Below, one piece after another: positions 7,121-15,421 of a stretch of 15,421 bases of DNA. Both the position numbers and the translations under genes were made by a program. Source of the stretch: Bacteroides ovatus (lineage in GTDB: Bacteria; Bacteroidota; Bacteroidia; Bacteroidales; Bacteroidaceae); assembly GCA_030844565.1 (NCBI GenBank), contig JAUUNK010000113.1, positions 1-15,421 of the forward strand, read 5' to 3'. The notes under the pieces were generated by a model. It made no database searches, was not told the DNA's origin, and worked only from the letters and a program-made list of their open reading frames with translations. Each line of letters opens with the position of its first letter. The stretch's first letter is position 1.

Positions 7121-9589
7121 ATGAATAAAAAAAGATTAATCGCATTTCTGTTTGCAGTAGCATCCCTATGCAGTATTCACGCACAGGATAAGAGCACATC
7201 CATACAGGAGTATAAATTATGGTATGACCGCCCCGCACAAGTGTGGACCGAAGCACTGCCTTTGGGAAACGGACGTCTCGGAGCCATGGTATACGGAGTG
7301 CCGGGTATCGAACAGATACAATTAAACGAGGAAACAATTTGGGCAGGACGTCCCAATAACAATGCCAATCCTAACGCGTTGGAGTACATACCCAAAGTGC
7401 GGGAGCTGGTCTTTGCCGGAAAATACCTCGAAGCACAGACACTTGCCACTGAAAAAGTGATGACAAAAACTAATTCAGGAATGCCCTACCAAAGCTTCGG
7501 CGACCTTCGGATTGCTTTCCCCGGACATACCCGTTACACAAACTATTACAGGGAATTAAGTCTTGACTCGGCACGTGCCATTGTACGTTATGAGGTGGAC
7601 GGTGTGCAATATCAACGAGAGACCCTCATTTCCTTTATCGATCAAGTAGTGATGGTCAGGCTGACCTCCAACTGCCCGGGAAAGATAACCTTCAATGCCC
7701 AACTCACTTCCCCTCATCAAGACGTAATGATTGCCTCGGAAGAAGGAAATTGCGTAACTCTTTCGGGAGTATCTTCCTGGCACGAGGGTCTCAAGGGAAA
7801 AGTAGAGTTTCAAGGGCGGCTCACCGCTAAGAACCAAGGCGGAAAGATAGCTTGCACCGATGGCGTACTCTCTGTCGAAGGAGCCGATGAAGCAATCGTA
7901 TATGTCTCCATTGCCACCAACTTCAATAATTATCAGGACATCACTGCCAACCAGACGGAGCGGGCAAAGAACTACCTGTCAAGCGCCACAGTTCATCCCT
8001 TCAAGGAAGCAAAACAAAGGCATGTTGACTTTTACCGTCAATACCTGACCCGCGCTTCGCTGGATTTAGGAGAAAATAAATACCAAGACGTAACTACTGA
8101 CAAACGTGTAGAGAACTTCAAAGAAACCCATGACAATCATCTGGTTGCCACTTATTTTCAGTTCGGACGTTATCTGCTGATTTGCTCTTCACAGCCTGGC
8201 GGACAAGCTGCCACTCTTCAAGGCATCTGGAACGATAAATTGTTCCCTTCCTGGGATAGCAAATACACTTGCAACATTAATCTTGAGATGAACTATTGGC
8301 CCTCGGAAGTAACCAACCTGAGCGAATTGAACGAACCTCTCTTCCGCCTGATAAAAGAAGTCAGCCAGACAGGAAAAGAAACTGCTAAAACCATGTATGG
8401 CGCCAACGGATGGGTGCTGCACCACAATACAGATATATGGCGAGTGACGGGTGCCATCGACAAAGCTCCTTCGGGTCTATGGCCCAGTGGAGGAGCTTGG
8501 CTTTGCCGCCACTTGTGGGAACGCTACCTCTACACCGGAGATGTGGAATTTCTGCGCTCTGCCTATCCGATTCTTAAGGAAGCGGGACAATTCTTTGACG
8601 AAATCATGGTGAAAGAACCTACACACAACTGGCTGGTAGTCTGTCCCAGCAACTCACCGGAGAATGTACATTCGGGCAGCAACGGCAAAGCCACCACGGC
8701 AGCCGGATGCACCATGGACAATCAACTTATCTTCGACCTGTGGACAGCTATTATCTCGGCTTCCCGAATTTTGAATACCGACCGGGAATTTGCCGACCGC
8801 CTGGAACAACGGCTTAAAGAAATGGCCCCTATGCAAGTGGGACACTGGGGACAGTTACAAGAATGGATGTTCGACTGGGACGACCCTCAAGATGTGCATC
8901 GCCATGTGTCTCATCTCTACGGGTTATTTCCCAGCAACCAGATTTCTCCTTACCGTACACCAGAGCTTTTCGATGCTGCACGCACTTCGCTCATCCACCG
9001 GGGAGACCCTTCCACTGGCTGGAGCATGGGATGGAAAGTATGCCTATGGGCACGTCTGCTCGATGGCAACCACGCCTATAAACTGATTACCGACCAACTC
9101 ACACTCGTGCGCAACGAAAAGAAAAAAGGAGGGACCTACCCTAACTTATTCGATGCGCACCCGCCTTTCCAAATCGACGGAAATTTCGGTTGCACCGCCG
9201 GTATCATAGAGATGCTTATGCAGAGCCACGACGGCTTTATCTATCTGCTTCCCGCTTTGCCAACACTTTGGAATGAAGGCTCCGTGAAAGGAGTCATCGC
9301 CCGCGGCGGATTTGAGCTCGACCTGAGTTGGAAGAATGGGAAAGTAGACCGCCTGGTTGTTAAATCACACAATGGCGGCAACTGTCGCCTGCGTTCCCTC
9401 ACCCCCCTATCAGGCAAGAAGCTGAAACGTGCCAAAGGTATCAACCCCAACCCGCTTTACGCTACCCCCGCCGTACCGGAACCGCTGGTCAACAGCCAGG
9501 CAAAGCTCAACCCCGTGGAGATAGCAGATACTTATCTCTACGACCTGCCCACCAAAGCCGGGAAAGAATATATTCTGATTGGAAAATAA
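7121..9589 (+). CDS. GH95 exo-glycosidase (alpha-L-galactosidase or alpha-L-fucosidase)
   Basis: An 822-residue secreted enzyme of glycoside hydrolase family 95, which removes terminal alpha-L-fucose or alpha-L-galactose by inversion. The signal peptide ends near IHAQ (19-22). The N-terminal beta-sandwich begins with WYDRPAQVWTEALPLGNGRLG (split: WYDRPAQVW 34-42, EALPLGNGRLG 44-54), and an (alpha/alpha)6 barrel spans roughly 300-700. Catalytic-site counterparts of bifidobacterial AfcA are visible: Asn385 and Asn387 in CNINLEMNYWP, Glu514 in CPSNSPEN, and His680 plus Asp686 in AHPPFQIDGNFG, with the same six-residue spacing as His760-Asp766. Thr383, two residues before Asn385, stands where plant and fungal fucosidases have His; as I recall, a Thr there goes with L-galactose preference in a B. 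ovatus GH95. With the RG-II-type neighbours, alpha-L-galactosidase is the better guess. It is the first gene of the operon. Confidence 0.92.
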   Translation: MNKKRLIAFLFAVASLCSIHAQDKSTSIQEYKLWYDRPAQVWTEALPLGNGRLGAMVYGVPGIEQIQLNEETIWAGRPNNNANPNALEYIPKVRELVFAGKYLEAQTLATEKVMTKTNSGMPYQSFGDLRIAFPGHTRYTNYYRELSLDSARAIVRYEVDGVQYQRETLISFIDQVVMVRLTSNCPGKITFNAQLTSPHQDVMIASEEGNCVTLSGVSSWHEGLKGKVEFQGRLTAKNQGGKIACTDGVLSVEGADEAIVYVSIATNFNNYQDITANQTERAKNYLSSATVHPFKEAKQRHVDFYRQYLTRASLDLGENKYQDVTTDKRVENFKETHDNHLVATYFQFGRYLLICSSQPGGQAATLQGIWNDKLFPSWDSKYTCNINLEMNYWPSEVTNLSELNEPLFRLIKEVSQTGKETAKTMYGANGWVLHHNTDIWRVTGAIDKAPSGLWPSGGAWLCRHLWERYLYTGDVEFLRSAYPILKEAGQFFDEIMVKEPTHNWLVVCPSNSPENVHSGSNGKATTAAGCTMDNQLIFDLWTAIISASRILNTDREFADRLEQRLKEMAPMQVGHWGQLQEWMFDWDDPQDVHRHVSHLYGLFPSNQISPYRTPELFDAARTSLIHRGDPSTGWSMGWKVCLWARLLDGNHAYKLITDQLTLVRNEKKKGGTYPNLFDAHPPFQIDGNFGCTAGIIEMLMQSHDGFIYLLPALPTLWNEGSVKGVIARGGFELDLSWKNGKVDRLVVKSHNGGNCRLRSLTPLSGKKLKRAKGINPNPLYATPAVPEPLVNSQAKLNPVEIADTYLYDLPTKAGKEYILIGK

Positions 9590-9605
9590 TAAATACAAAC
9601 CTGAT

Positions 9606-10814
9606 ATGAACCGAAATATCCAGAAACTCATCGTAGCCCTCGGCGCCGTAGCCTTTGTTGCCTGCACGGCGCCCCGACAGACCGAAACAGAGAAATGGAG
9701 CGAACGCATGGCACGCTCCGAGATGAAACGCTTCCCCGAACCGTGGATGATTGAGAAAGCTAAGAAACCCCGCTGGGGATACACTCACGGACTAGTAGTG
9801 AAATCCATGCTCGAAGAAGCGAAACATACCGGAGACACCACCTATTATAGTTACGCTAAAATATACGCCGACAGCCTCATTGACAAAAAGGGACGCATCA
9901 AGACGATGAAATATCTCTCCTTCAACATCGACAACGTTAATGCCGGCAAAATATTGTTCGACCTTTACACTCAATCAGGAGATTCCCGCTACAAGATTGC
10001 CATGGACACGCTCCGCAAGCAAATGTCCGAACAGCCAAGGACCGAAGAAGGCGGATTCTGGCACAAGCTGAGATACACCCGGCAAATGTGGCTCGATGGC
10101 ATCTTCATGGCTTCCCCCTATCTGGTACAATACGGGGCTACTTTCAACGAGCCACAACTCTTCAACGAAGCCATCCGGCAAATTCTCCTTATAGCGAAAA
10201 AGACCTATGATCCTGTCACCGGGCTCTATTATCACGGCTGGGACGAAAGCCGTGAACAACGCTGGGCTAATCCCCAAACCGGATGTTCACCCAATTTCTG
10301 GAGCCGTAGCATCGGCTGGTACGGAGCCGCTATTGTGGATGTACTCGATTATCTTCCACAAGAAACCGCAGGACGTGATAGCGTTATCAACATTCTGCAA
10401 GGACTCTGCAAAGCACTCGTCAAGTATCAAGACCCGAAATCGGGAACCTGGTATCAAGTTACCGACCAAGGCAATCGCAAAGGTAACTATCTCGAGTCTT
10501 CCGCCACAGCTCTTTTTGTTTATACCCTTGCCAAAGCTATTAACAAAGGCTACATCGGACAAGAATATGCCGCCCCGACGAAAAAAGCTTTCGAAGGCAT
10601 GGTGAATAACTTCATCCGTACGGAAGAAGACGGGACCTACACCATCACCAACTGTTGTGCCGTAGCCGGCTTGGGCGGAGATTCCAAGAAATATCGTGAC
10701 GGTTCTTTTGAGTATTACATCAGTGAACGGGTAATTGAGAACGACCCCAAATCCGTAGGTTCGTTCATACTCGCCGCCATCGAATATGAACGACTCACCG
10801 CTAACCAACAGTAA
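9606..10814 (+). CDS. GH105 unsaturated uronyl hydrolase, lipoprotein
   Basis: A 402-residue (alpha/alpha)6-barrel enzyme of GH88/GH105, which hydrolyses the unsaturated uronic acid that pectin lyases leave at a chain's non-reducing end. An upstream in-frame ATG at 9579 overlaps the GH95 end, but the ATG at 9606 gives a proper lipoprotein signal (hydrophobic core, then AFVAC with Cys20), so the mature protein is probably anchored by lipid. Conserved positions line up with B. subtilis YteR at constant offset: Asp109 (NIDNVNAG), His153 (FWH), Asp164 (QMWLDG, the catalytic acid Asp143 of YteR), His210 (YYHGWDES), Arg234 and Trp238 (SRSIGW). No gap is needed between these sites, so activity is very likely; rhamnogalacturonyl versus galacturonyl preference cannot be decided. 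It starts 16 bases after the GH95 stop. Confidence 0.92.
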   Translation: MNRNIQKLIVALGAVAFVACTAPRQTETEKWSERMARSEMKRFPEPWMIEKAKKPRWGYTHGLVVKSMLEEAKHTGDTTYYSYAKIYADSLIDKKGRIKTMKYLSFNIDNVNAGKILFDLYTQSGDSRYKIAMDTLRKQMSEQPRTEEGGFWHKLRYTRQMWLDGIFMASPYLVQYGATFNEPQLFNEAIRQILLIAKKTYDPVTGLYYHGWDESREQRWANPQTGCSPNFWSRSIGWYGAAIVDVLDYLPQETAGRDSVINILQGLCKALVKYQDPKSGTWYQVTDQGNRKGNYLESSATALFVYTLAKAINKGYIGQEYAAPTKKAFEGMVNNFIRTEEDGTYTITNCCAVAGLGGDSKKYRDGSFEYYISERVIENDPKSVGSFILAAIEYERLTANQQ

Positions 10815-10873
10815 GCCGCGTGAGCTTAGTATATAATGTATAACGACTTTTTAAAACCAAATGCAATAAGAAA

Positions 10874-12340
10874 ATGAGAAAGTTCAAATTTCTACCTCTC
10901 CTTCTGCTACTACTGACGTTGGCAACCACAGCCACCGGGCAGAAGAAAACACAGAAAACGTATATTCCCTGGAACAACGGCCGCCTCGTTGTTTCCGAAG
11001 AGGGCAGGTATCTGAAACATGAGAACGGAACTCCGTTTTTCTGGCTGGGCGAGACAGGATGGTTATTGCCTGAACGCCTCAACCGGGACGAAGCCGAATA
11101 TTATCTGGAACAGTGTAAACAACGCGGCTACAACGTGATTCAGGTACAGACTCTGAACAACGTTCCTTCCATGAACATCTACGGTCAATATTCTATGACT
11201 GACGGATATAATTTTAAGAACATCGACCGCAAAGGTGTTTACGGCTACTGGGACCACATGGATTATATCATCCGTACCGCTGCCCGCAAAGGTCTCTACA
11301 TCGGCATGGTATGTATCTGGGGAAGCCCTGTCAACCGTGGCGAGATGACTGTGGACCAAGCCAAAACTTATGGCAAGTTCCTCGCCGAACGCTATAAAGA
11401 TGAACCTAACATCATCTGGTTTATAGGCGGCGACATCCGCGGTGATGTTAAGACTGCCGAATGGGAAGCCCTTGCTGCCACCATCAAATCCATCGACAAG
11501 AACCACCTGATGACCTTCCACCCCCGTGGAAGAACTACTTCCGCCACTTGGTTCAACAACGCTCCCTGGCTGGACTTCAATATGTTCCAGAGCGGACACC
11601 GCCGCTACGGTCAACGCTTCGGCGACGGCGACTATCCCATCGAAGAGAATACCGAAGAAGACAACTGGCGCTTTGTGGAACGCAGCATAGCTATGAAACC
11701 ACTCAAACCTGTCATCGACGGTGAACCTATTTATGAAGAAATCCCCCACGGACTACACGATGCCAACGAGTTGAAATGGCAGGATTATGATGTACGCCGC
11801 TATGCTTACTGGTCGGTATTTGCCGGCTCCTTCGGACATACCTATGGACACAACTCCATCATGCAGTTCATCCGGCCGGGCGTAGGTGGTGCTTACGGCG
11901 CAACCAAGCCTTGGTATGAAGCACTCAACAGCCCGGGTTTCAACCAAATGAAATACCTGAAAAACCTTATGCTGACCTTCCCCTTCTTCGAGCGCATACC
12001 AGACCAATCGGTGATTGCCGGAACAAACGGAGAACGTTACGACCGTGCCATCGCCACCCGAGGCAACGACTACCTGATGGTATACAACTACACCGGACGC
12101 CCCATGGAAGTGGACCTCAGTAAAATCAGTGGCGCCAAGAAAAATGCCTGGTGGTATACAGCCAAAGACGGCAAACTGGAATATATCGGAGAATTTGGCA
12201 ACAGCGTACAGAAGTTCCAACCCGACTGCGGCTACAACAGCGGCAACGATCACGTGCTCATCGTTGTAGACAGCAGCAAAAATTACATAGGAAAAGACTG
12301 GACCGAACTTCCCGACGCACAACAGAAATGGAACTTATGA
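10874..12340 (+). CDS. GH140 apiosidase (DUF4038-type), RG-II degradation
   Basis: A 488-residue secreted protein of the DUF4038/GH140 family, whose founding member BT1012 of B. thetaiotaomicron cleaves the apiose-galacturonic acid linkage joining side chains A and B to the RG-II backbone. A signal peptide (poly-leucine core, residues 8-14, end near ATTATGQ) precedes a TIM barrel: FFWLGETGWLL (55-65), YNVIQVQTLNN (86-96), IIWFIGGDIRGD (180-191) and PVIDGEPIYEE (279-289), then a small beta domain with LMVYNYTGRPMEVDL (401-415). The acid-base Asp187 and nucleophile Glu284 reported for BT1012 fall on exactly the same residue numbers here, which suggests a close orthologue. The 59-base gap after GH105 has no terminator. 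Its stop overlaps the next start (ATGA). Confidence 0.92.
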   Translation: MRKFKFLPLLLLLLTLATTATGQKKTQKTYIPWNNGRLVVSEEGRYLKHENGTPFFWLGETGWLLPERLNRDEAEYYLEQCKQRGYNVIQVQTLNNVPSMNIYGQYSMTDGYNFKNIDRKGVYGYWDHMDYIIRTAARKGLYIGMVCIWGSPVNRGEMTVDQAKTYGKFLAERYKDEPNIIWFIGGDIRGDVKTAEWEALAATIKSIDKNHLMTFHPRGRTTSATWFNNAPWLDFNMFQSGHRRYGQRFGDGDYPIEENTEEDNWRFVERSIAMKPLKPVIDGEPIYEEIPHGLHDANELKWQDYDVRRYAYWSVFAGSFGHTYGHNSIMQFIRPGVGGAYGATKPWYEALNSPGFNQMKYLKNLMLTFPFFERIPDQSVIAGTNGERYDRAIATRGNDYLMVYNYTGRPMEVDLSKISGAKKNAWWYTAKDGKLEYIGEFGNSVQKFQPDCGYNSGNDHVLIVVDSSKNYIGKDWTELPDAQQKWNL

Positions 12341-15300
12341 TAAGAAGTAAATTTATATATTCCTTCTTCACCCTGTTGTTCTTCAGCGGCATCCTTCGCG
12401 CAGCCATAGGCGTGACCGACCTCCGCACGGAACAATTGAAGAATCCGGCAGGTATCGATGCCCGCCAGCCCCGCTTGGGCTGGCGCATCGAGTCGGATGA
12501 ACCAAACGTGTTACAAACAGCCTTTCACATTCTGGTAGCATCTTCTCCCGAACTGCTTGAACAAGGGAAAGGAGACCTTTGGGACTCCGGCAAGATAGAA
12601 ACAGACGCTTCCCAATGGATTGCTTATCAGGGCAAAGATCTGAGAAGCAACGTCCCCTGCTATTGGAAAGTAAAAGTCTATACTAATAAAGGAGAAAGCG
12701 AATGGAGCGTCCCCGCCTCTTGGAGCATGGGATTGCTCACGGAAACCAACTGGAAAGGGCAATGGATAGGACTGGACCGCGCAGCTCCCGGCGACAGCGA
12801 AACACAGTGGAGCCGTCTCGCCGCCCGCTATCTCCGCAAAGAATTTGAAGTGAACAAACCCATCCGCCGTGCCACAGTGCACATTGCCGGACTGGGACTC
12901 TATGAACTCTTCATCAACGGACAACGCATCGGCAACCAAGTGCTTGCCCCCGCTCCCACCGATTATCGCAAGACGATTCTCTACAACACCTTTGACGTCA
13001 CTTCCCAGCTCTGCCAGGAAGGCAACGCTATCGGCGTCACTCTAGGCAACGGACGTTTCTATACCATGCGCCAGAACTACAAGCCTTATAAGATAACCAA
13101 CTTCGGCTATCCTAAACTGCGCTTCAACCTCATCGTGGAATATGCCGACGGAACCCGCCAGACCATTGCTTCGGATACCTCGTGGAAACTGACTAGCGAA
13201 GGACCCATCCGCAGCAACAACGAATATGACGGAGAACAATACGACGCCCGCAAGGAGCTCGGTGCATGGACAAAGGCGGGATATGACGACCGCCAGTGGA
13301 TGCCCGCTCAGCGTGTAAGCATCCCCACCGGGACACTCCGTGCCCAAATGATGCCGGGAATGAAAGTGACCCAAACACTGAAACCCGTCTCTATCCAGAA
13401 ACTGGGAAATAAATATATTATCGACTTCGGACAAAACATGGCAGGTTGGATACGCTTGCGCATCAAAGGGCAGGCAGGAGACAGCCTTCATCTCCGCTTC
13501 GCCGAACGCTTGCAGGACAATGGTGACATCTATACTGAAAATCTGCGTGATGCCCGTTCCGCCGATACCTATATCGTCAGCGGCAAAGAACCCAAAGACA
13601 ACACCTGGGCTCCCCGCTTTGTTTACCATGGCTTCCGTTATGCCGAAGTCAGCGGTTATCCTTCTGCCACAACTGAGGATTTCACTGCCGAAGTGGTAGA
13701 AGACAAGATGGAACACAGCGGCTCCTTCACCTGCTCGGACGAAACTTTGAACCAAATAATACGCAATGCCTCTTGGGGTATCCGCAGCAACTACAAAGGT
13801 ATGCCCGTAGACTGCCCCCAACGCAACGAACGCCAACCCTGGCTGGGCGACCGCACTATGGGTTGCTGGGGGGAAAGCCTGCTCTTCGACAACCGCGCCC
13901 TGTATGCCAAATGGACCCGCGACATCCGGGAAGCACAGCGCGAAGACGGCTGCATCCCCGATGTGGCGCCTGCCTACTGGAACTATTACTCGGACAACGT
14001 GACCTGGCCCGCTGCCCTGCCCATGGCCTGCGACATGCTCTATACCCACTTCGGCGACCCGCGCCCGATGCAGGAGAACTATTCCGCCATCAAGAAGTGG
14101 TTGTCCCACATCCGGGAATACTACATGACAGAGGACCTCATCATCACGAAAGACAAATACGGCGATTGGTGTGTTCCGCCCGAGTCTCTCGAGCTGATTC
14201 ATAGCAAAGACCCTGCCCGCCAGACGGACGGAGCCTTGATAGCTACTGCCTACTACTTGAAAATGCTGCAACTGATGCATCGTTTTGCCACCATTCAAGG
14301 ATTCAAAGCTGATGCTGAAGAATGGGAAGACCTGGAACATCGGATGAAGGATGCCTTCAACGCCCGCTTCCTGCATGTAAAACAAGGCACCTCGCCCGTA
14401 CCGGGACATGTCTTGTTCCCCGACAGCATCTTCTATGGCAACAACACCGTGACAGCAAACATCTTACCGTTAGCTTTCGGCCTGGTGCCCAAACCATATA
14501 TAAAAGAAGTAGCAAAGAATGCTGTGACCGCCATCATCACCACCAACAAAGGACACGTGAGCACCGGCGTCATCGGCATCCAGTGGTTGCTGCGCGAACT
14601 GAGCCGACGCGGACATGCAGACGTCGCCTACCTGTTGGCAACCAACAAGACCTACCCCTCATGGGGATACATGGCAGCACAAGGCGCCACCACCATCTGG
14701 GAACTCTGGAACGGCAACACCGCCAGCCCCAAGATGAACAGCGGCAACCACGTCATGCTATTAGGTGACCTACTCCCCTGGTGTTTTAACAACCTGGCAG
14801 GTATCCGTGCCGACCGCTGGAAACCCGGCTACAAACGTATTATTTTCCAACCTTCTTTCGACATCCAGGAACTGAGCAAAGTGGATGCCTCTTACATGAG
14901 CATCTACGGCAAAATCATCAGCCGCTGGACTAAGACGCCGATGCACTTGGAATGGGACATCGAAATCCCTGCCAACACCACCGGCGAAGTACACCTGCCC
15001 GATGGTCGGAAAGAGGAAATAGGCTCCGGCAAACACCACTTCAGCGTGGACATTCCTACCGGAGACTCCGCCATCCTGAATGACGAGTTCCTCTATGAAT
15101 GCGCCTCCTTCCCCGAGTGCCACGGCGCCACCGTGGTGCAGATGAAGAACGGTGACCTCGTGGCTTCCTTCTTCGGCGGAACGAAAGAACGAAACCCCGA
15201 TTGCTGCATTTGGGTATGCCGCAAACCGAAAGGTGCCACCGAGTGGACAGCCCCTGCTCTTGCCGCTGACGGAGTGTTCGCCCTCAACGACCCGCAGGCA

Positions 15301-15421
15301 ACTCTGGCGGGCATCGACTCACAAACCACTCCCGTCAAGGATGCCAAAGGCAACCTCATAGCCCGCCGCAAAGCTTGCTGGAACCCGGTGCTCTTCCAGA
15401 TACCGGGCGGCGACTTGATTC
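12337..15421 (+). CDS. GH78 alpha-L-rhamnosidase fused to a sialidase-like (BNR) domain, cut by window edge
   Basis: The frame is open from ATG 12337 to the right edge, 1028 residues without a stop. A signal peptide (about 1-23, FFSGILRAA) is followed by an Fn3-like start (VTDLRTEQLKNPAG, 26-39), the rhamnosidase N domain (about 165-335, with GLYELFINGQRIG), a concanavalin-like domain (DFGQNMAGW, 363-371), the six-hairpin catalytic barrel (about 470-820) and a C-terminal beta domain to about 905. Catalytic residues are present: Asp492, Glu498 and Asp505 in DCPQRNERQPWLGD, and Glu789 in GATTIWELW. The family removes alpha-L-rhamnose by inversion. From residue 917 a second module starts: EFLYECASFPECHGATVV, NGDLVASFFGGTKE and KACWNPVLFQ, like the predicted sialidase family (COG4692, BNR repeats). 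The junction is short. ATG 12328, in frame, is an alternative start; the ATGA overlap favours 12337. Confidence 0.9.
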   Translation, partial: MIRSKFIYSFFTLLFFSGILRAAIGVTDLRTEQLKNPAGIDARQPRLGWRIESDEPNVLQTAFHILVASSPELLEQGKGDLWDSGKIETDASQWIAYQGKDLRSNVPCYWKVKVYTNKGESEWSVPASWSMGLLTETNWKGQWIGLDRAAPGDSETQWSRLAARYLRKEFEVNKPIRRATVHIAGLGLYELFINGQRIGNQVLAPAPTDYRKTILYNTFDVTSQLCQEGNAIGVTLGNGRFYTMRQNYKPYKITNFGYPKLRFNLIVEYADGTRQTIASDTSWKLTSEGPIRSNNEYDGEQYDARKELGAWTKAGYDDRQWMPAQRVSIPTGTLRAQMMPGMKVTQTLKPVSIQKLGNKYIIDFGQNMAGWIRLRIKGQAGDSLHLRFAERLQDNGDIYTENLRDARSADTYIVSGKEPKDNTWAPRFVYHGFRYAEVSGYPSATTEDFTAEVVEDKMEHSGSFTCSDETLNQIIRNASWGIRSNYKGMPVDCPQRNERQPWLGDRTMGCWGESLLFDNRALYAKWTRDIREAQREDGCIPDVAPAYWNYYSDNVTWPAALPMACDMLYTHFGDPRPMQENYSAIKKWLSHIREYYMTEDLIITKDKYGDWCVPPESLELIHSKDPARQTDGALIATAYYLKMLQLMHRFATIQGFKADAEEWEDLEHRMKDAFNARFLHVKQGTSPVPGHVLFPDSIFYGNNTVTANILPLAFGLVPKPYIKEVAKNAVTAIITTNKGHVSTGVIGIQWLLRELSRRGHADVAYLLATNKTYPSWGYMAAQGATTIWELWNGNTASPKMNSGNHVMLLGDLLPWCFNNLAGIRADRWKPGYKRIIFQPSFDIQELSKVDASYMSIYGKIISRWTKTPMHLEWDIEIPANTTGEVHLPDGRKEEIGSGKHHFSVDIPTGDSAILNDEFLYECASFPECHGATVVQMKNGDLVASFFGGTKERNPDCCIWVCRKPKGATEWTAPALAADGVFALNDPQATLAGIDSQTTPVKDAKGNLIARRKACWNPVLFQIPGGDLI

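Noticed and set aside
9579..9605. Upstream start for the GH105 gene, overlapping the GH95 stop
   Set aside because: It would place nine polar residues before the lipoprotein signal. The ATG at 9606 gives a normal signal with a lipobox cysteine at residue 20.
10287..10808. Minus-strand open frame of 173 codons opposite the GH105 gene
   Set aside because: Shadow frame; the plus strand carries the conserved GH105 residues across the same bases.
13042..14409. Long minus-strand open frame (455 codons) opposite the GH78 gene
   Set aside because: It is a by-product of codon usage in the real plus-strand GH78 gene. The translation shows no known domain, while the plus strand has full catalytic motifs.
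15066..15100. Recent loss of a stop codon between the GH78 and sialidase-like parts
   Set aside because: The junction is in frame and has no decayed start or ribosome binding site, so it reads as a true domain fusion. Comparison with homologues would settle it.

Overview
The window looks like chromosomal DNA of a gut Bacteroides (phylum Bacteroidota). The evidence is a set of promoters of the Bacteroides housekeeping type (a -33 TTTG and a -7 TAnnTTTG element, as at 1365-1395, 493-500, 3399-3406 and 3492-3499), A/T-rich gaps between genes, and a cluster of secreted pectin-degrading glycosidases of types typical of this genus. No rRNA, tRNA, CRISPR array or intact insertion sequence was seen.

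Region 1 (1-2577) is an A/T-rich accessory segment. It holds the N-terminal half of an AAA-ATPase-like protein running off the left edge (minus strand), a gene-free stretch with four copies of a 13-17 base repeat that can form alternative hairpins (693-777), and a broken ABC-type AAA ATPase gene (1415-2393). The broken gene has a premature stop and a frameshift but keeps an excellent promoter. Region 2 (2578-4969) holds a divergent pair: a secreted DUF2807-type protein with a roughly 20-residue GSGD repeat (minus) and a two-TPR protein with an unrecognised C-terminal part (plus). A long inverted repeat lies after the latter, between convergent genes. Region 3 (5104-6899, minus) is a tight pair: a class-2-like dihydroorotate dehydrogenase, unusual at two orotate-contacting positions, followed 5 bases later by an alpha/beta hydrolase.

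Region 4 (7121 to the right edge, plus) is a carbohydrate-degradation operon: GH95, GH105, GH140 and a GH78 protein fused to a sialidase-like (BNR) domain. Spacing is 16 bases, 59 bases and a 4-base overlap, and all four proteins carry export signals. The combination fits breakdown of the pectin rhamnogalacturonan II (RG-II): terminal alpha-L-galactose (or fucose) removal by GH95, unsaturated uronic acid removal by GH105 after lyase action, apiose release from the backbone by GH140, and rhamnose removal by GH78. The fused sialidase-like domain suggests, as a hypothesis, that the last protein dismantles the Rha-Kdo disaccharide (side chain C) of RG-II by two successive activities. No SusC/SusD pair or regulator lies in the window, so the polysaccharide utilisation locus probably continues to the right.
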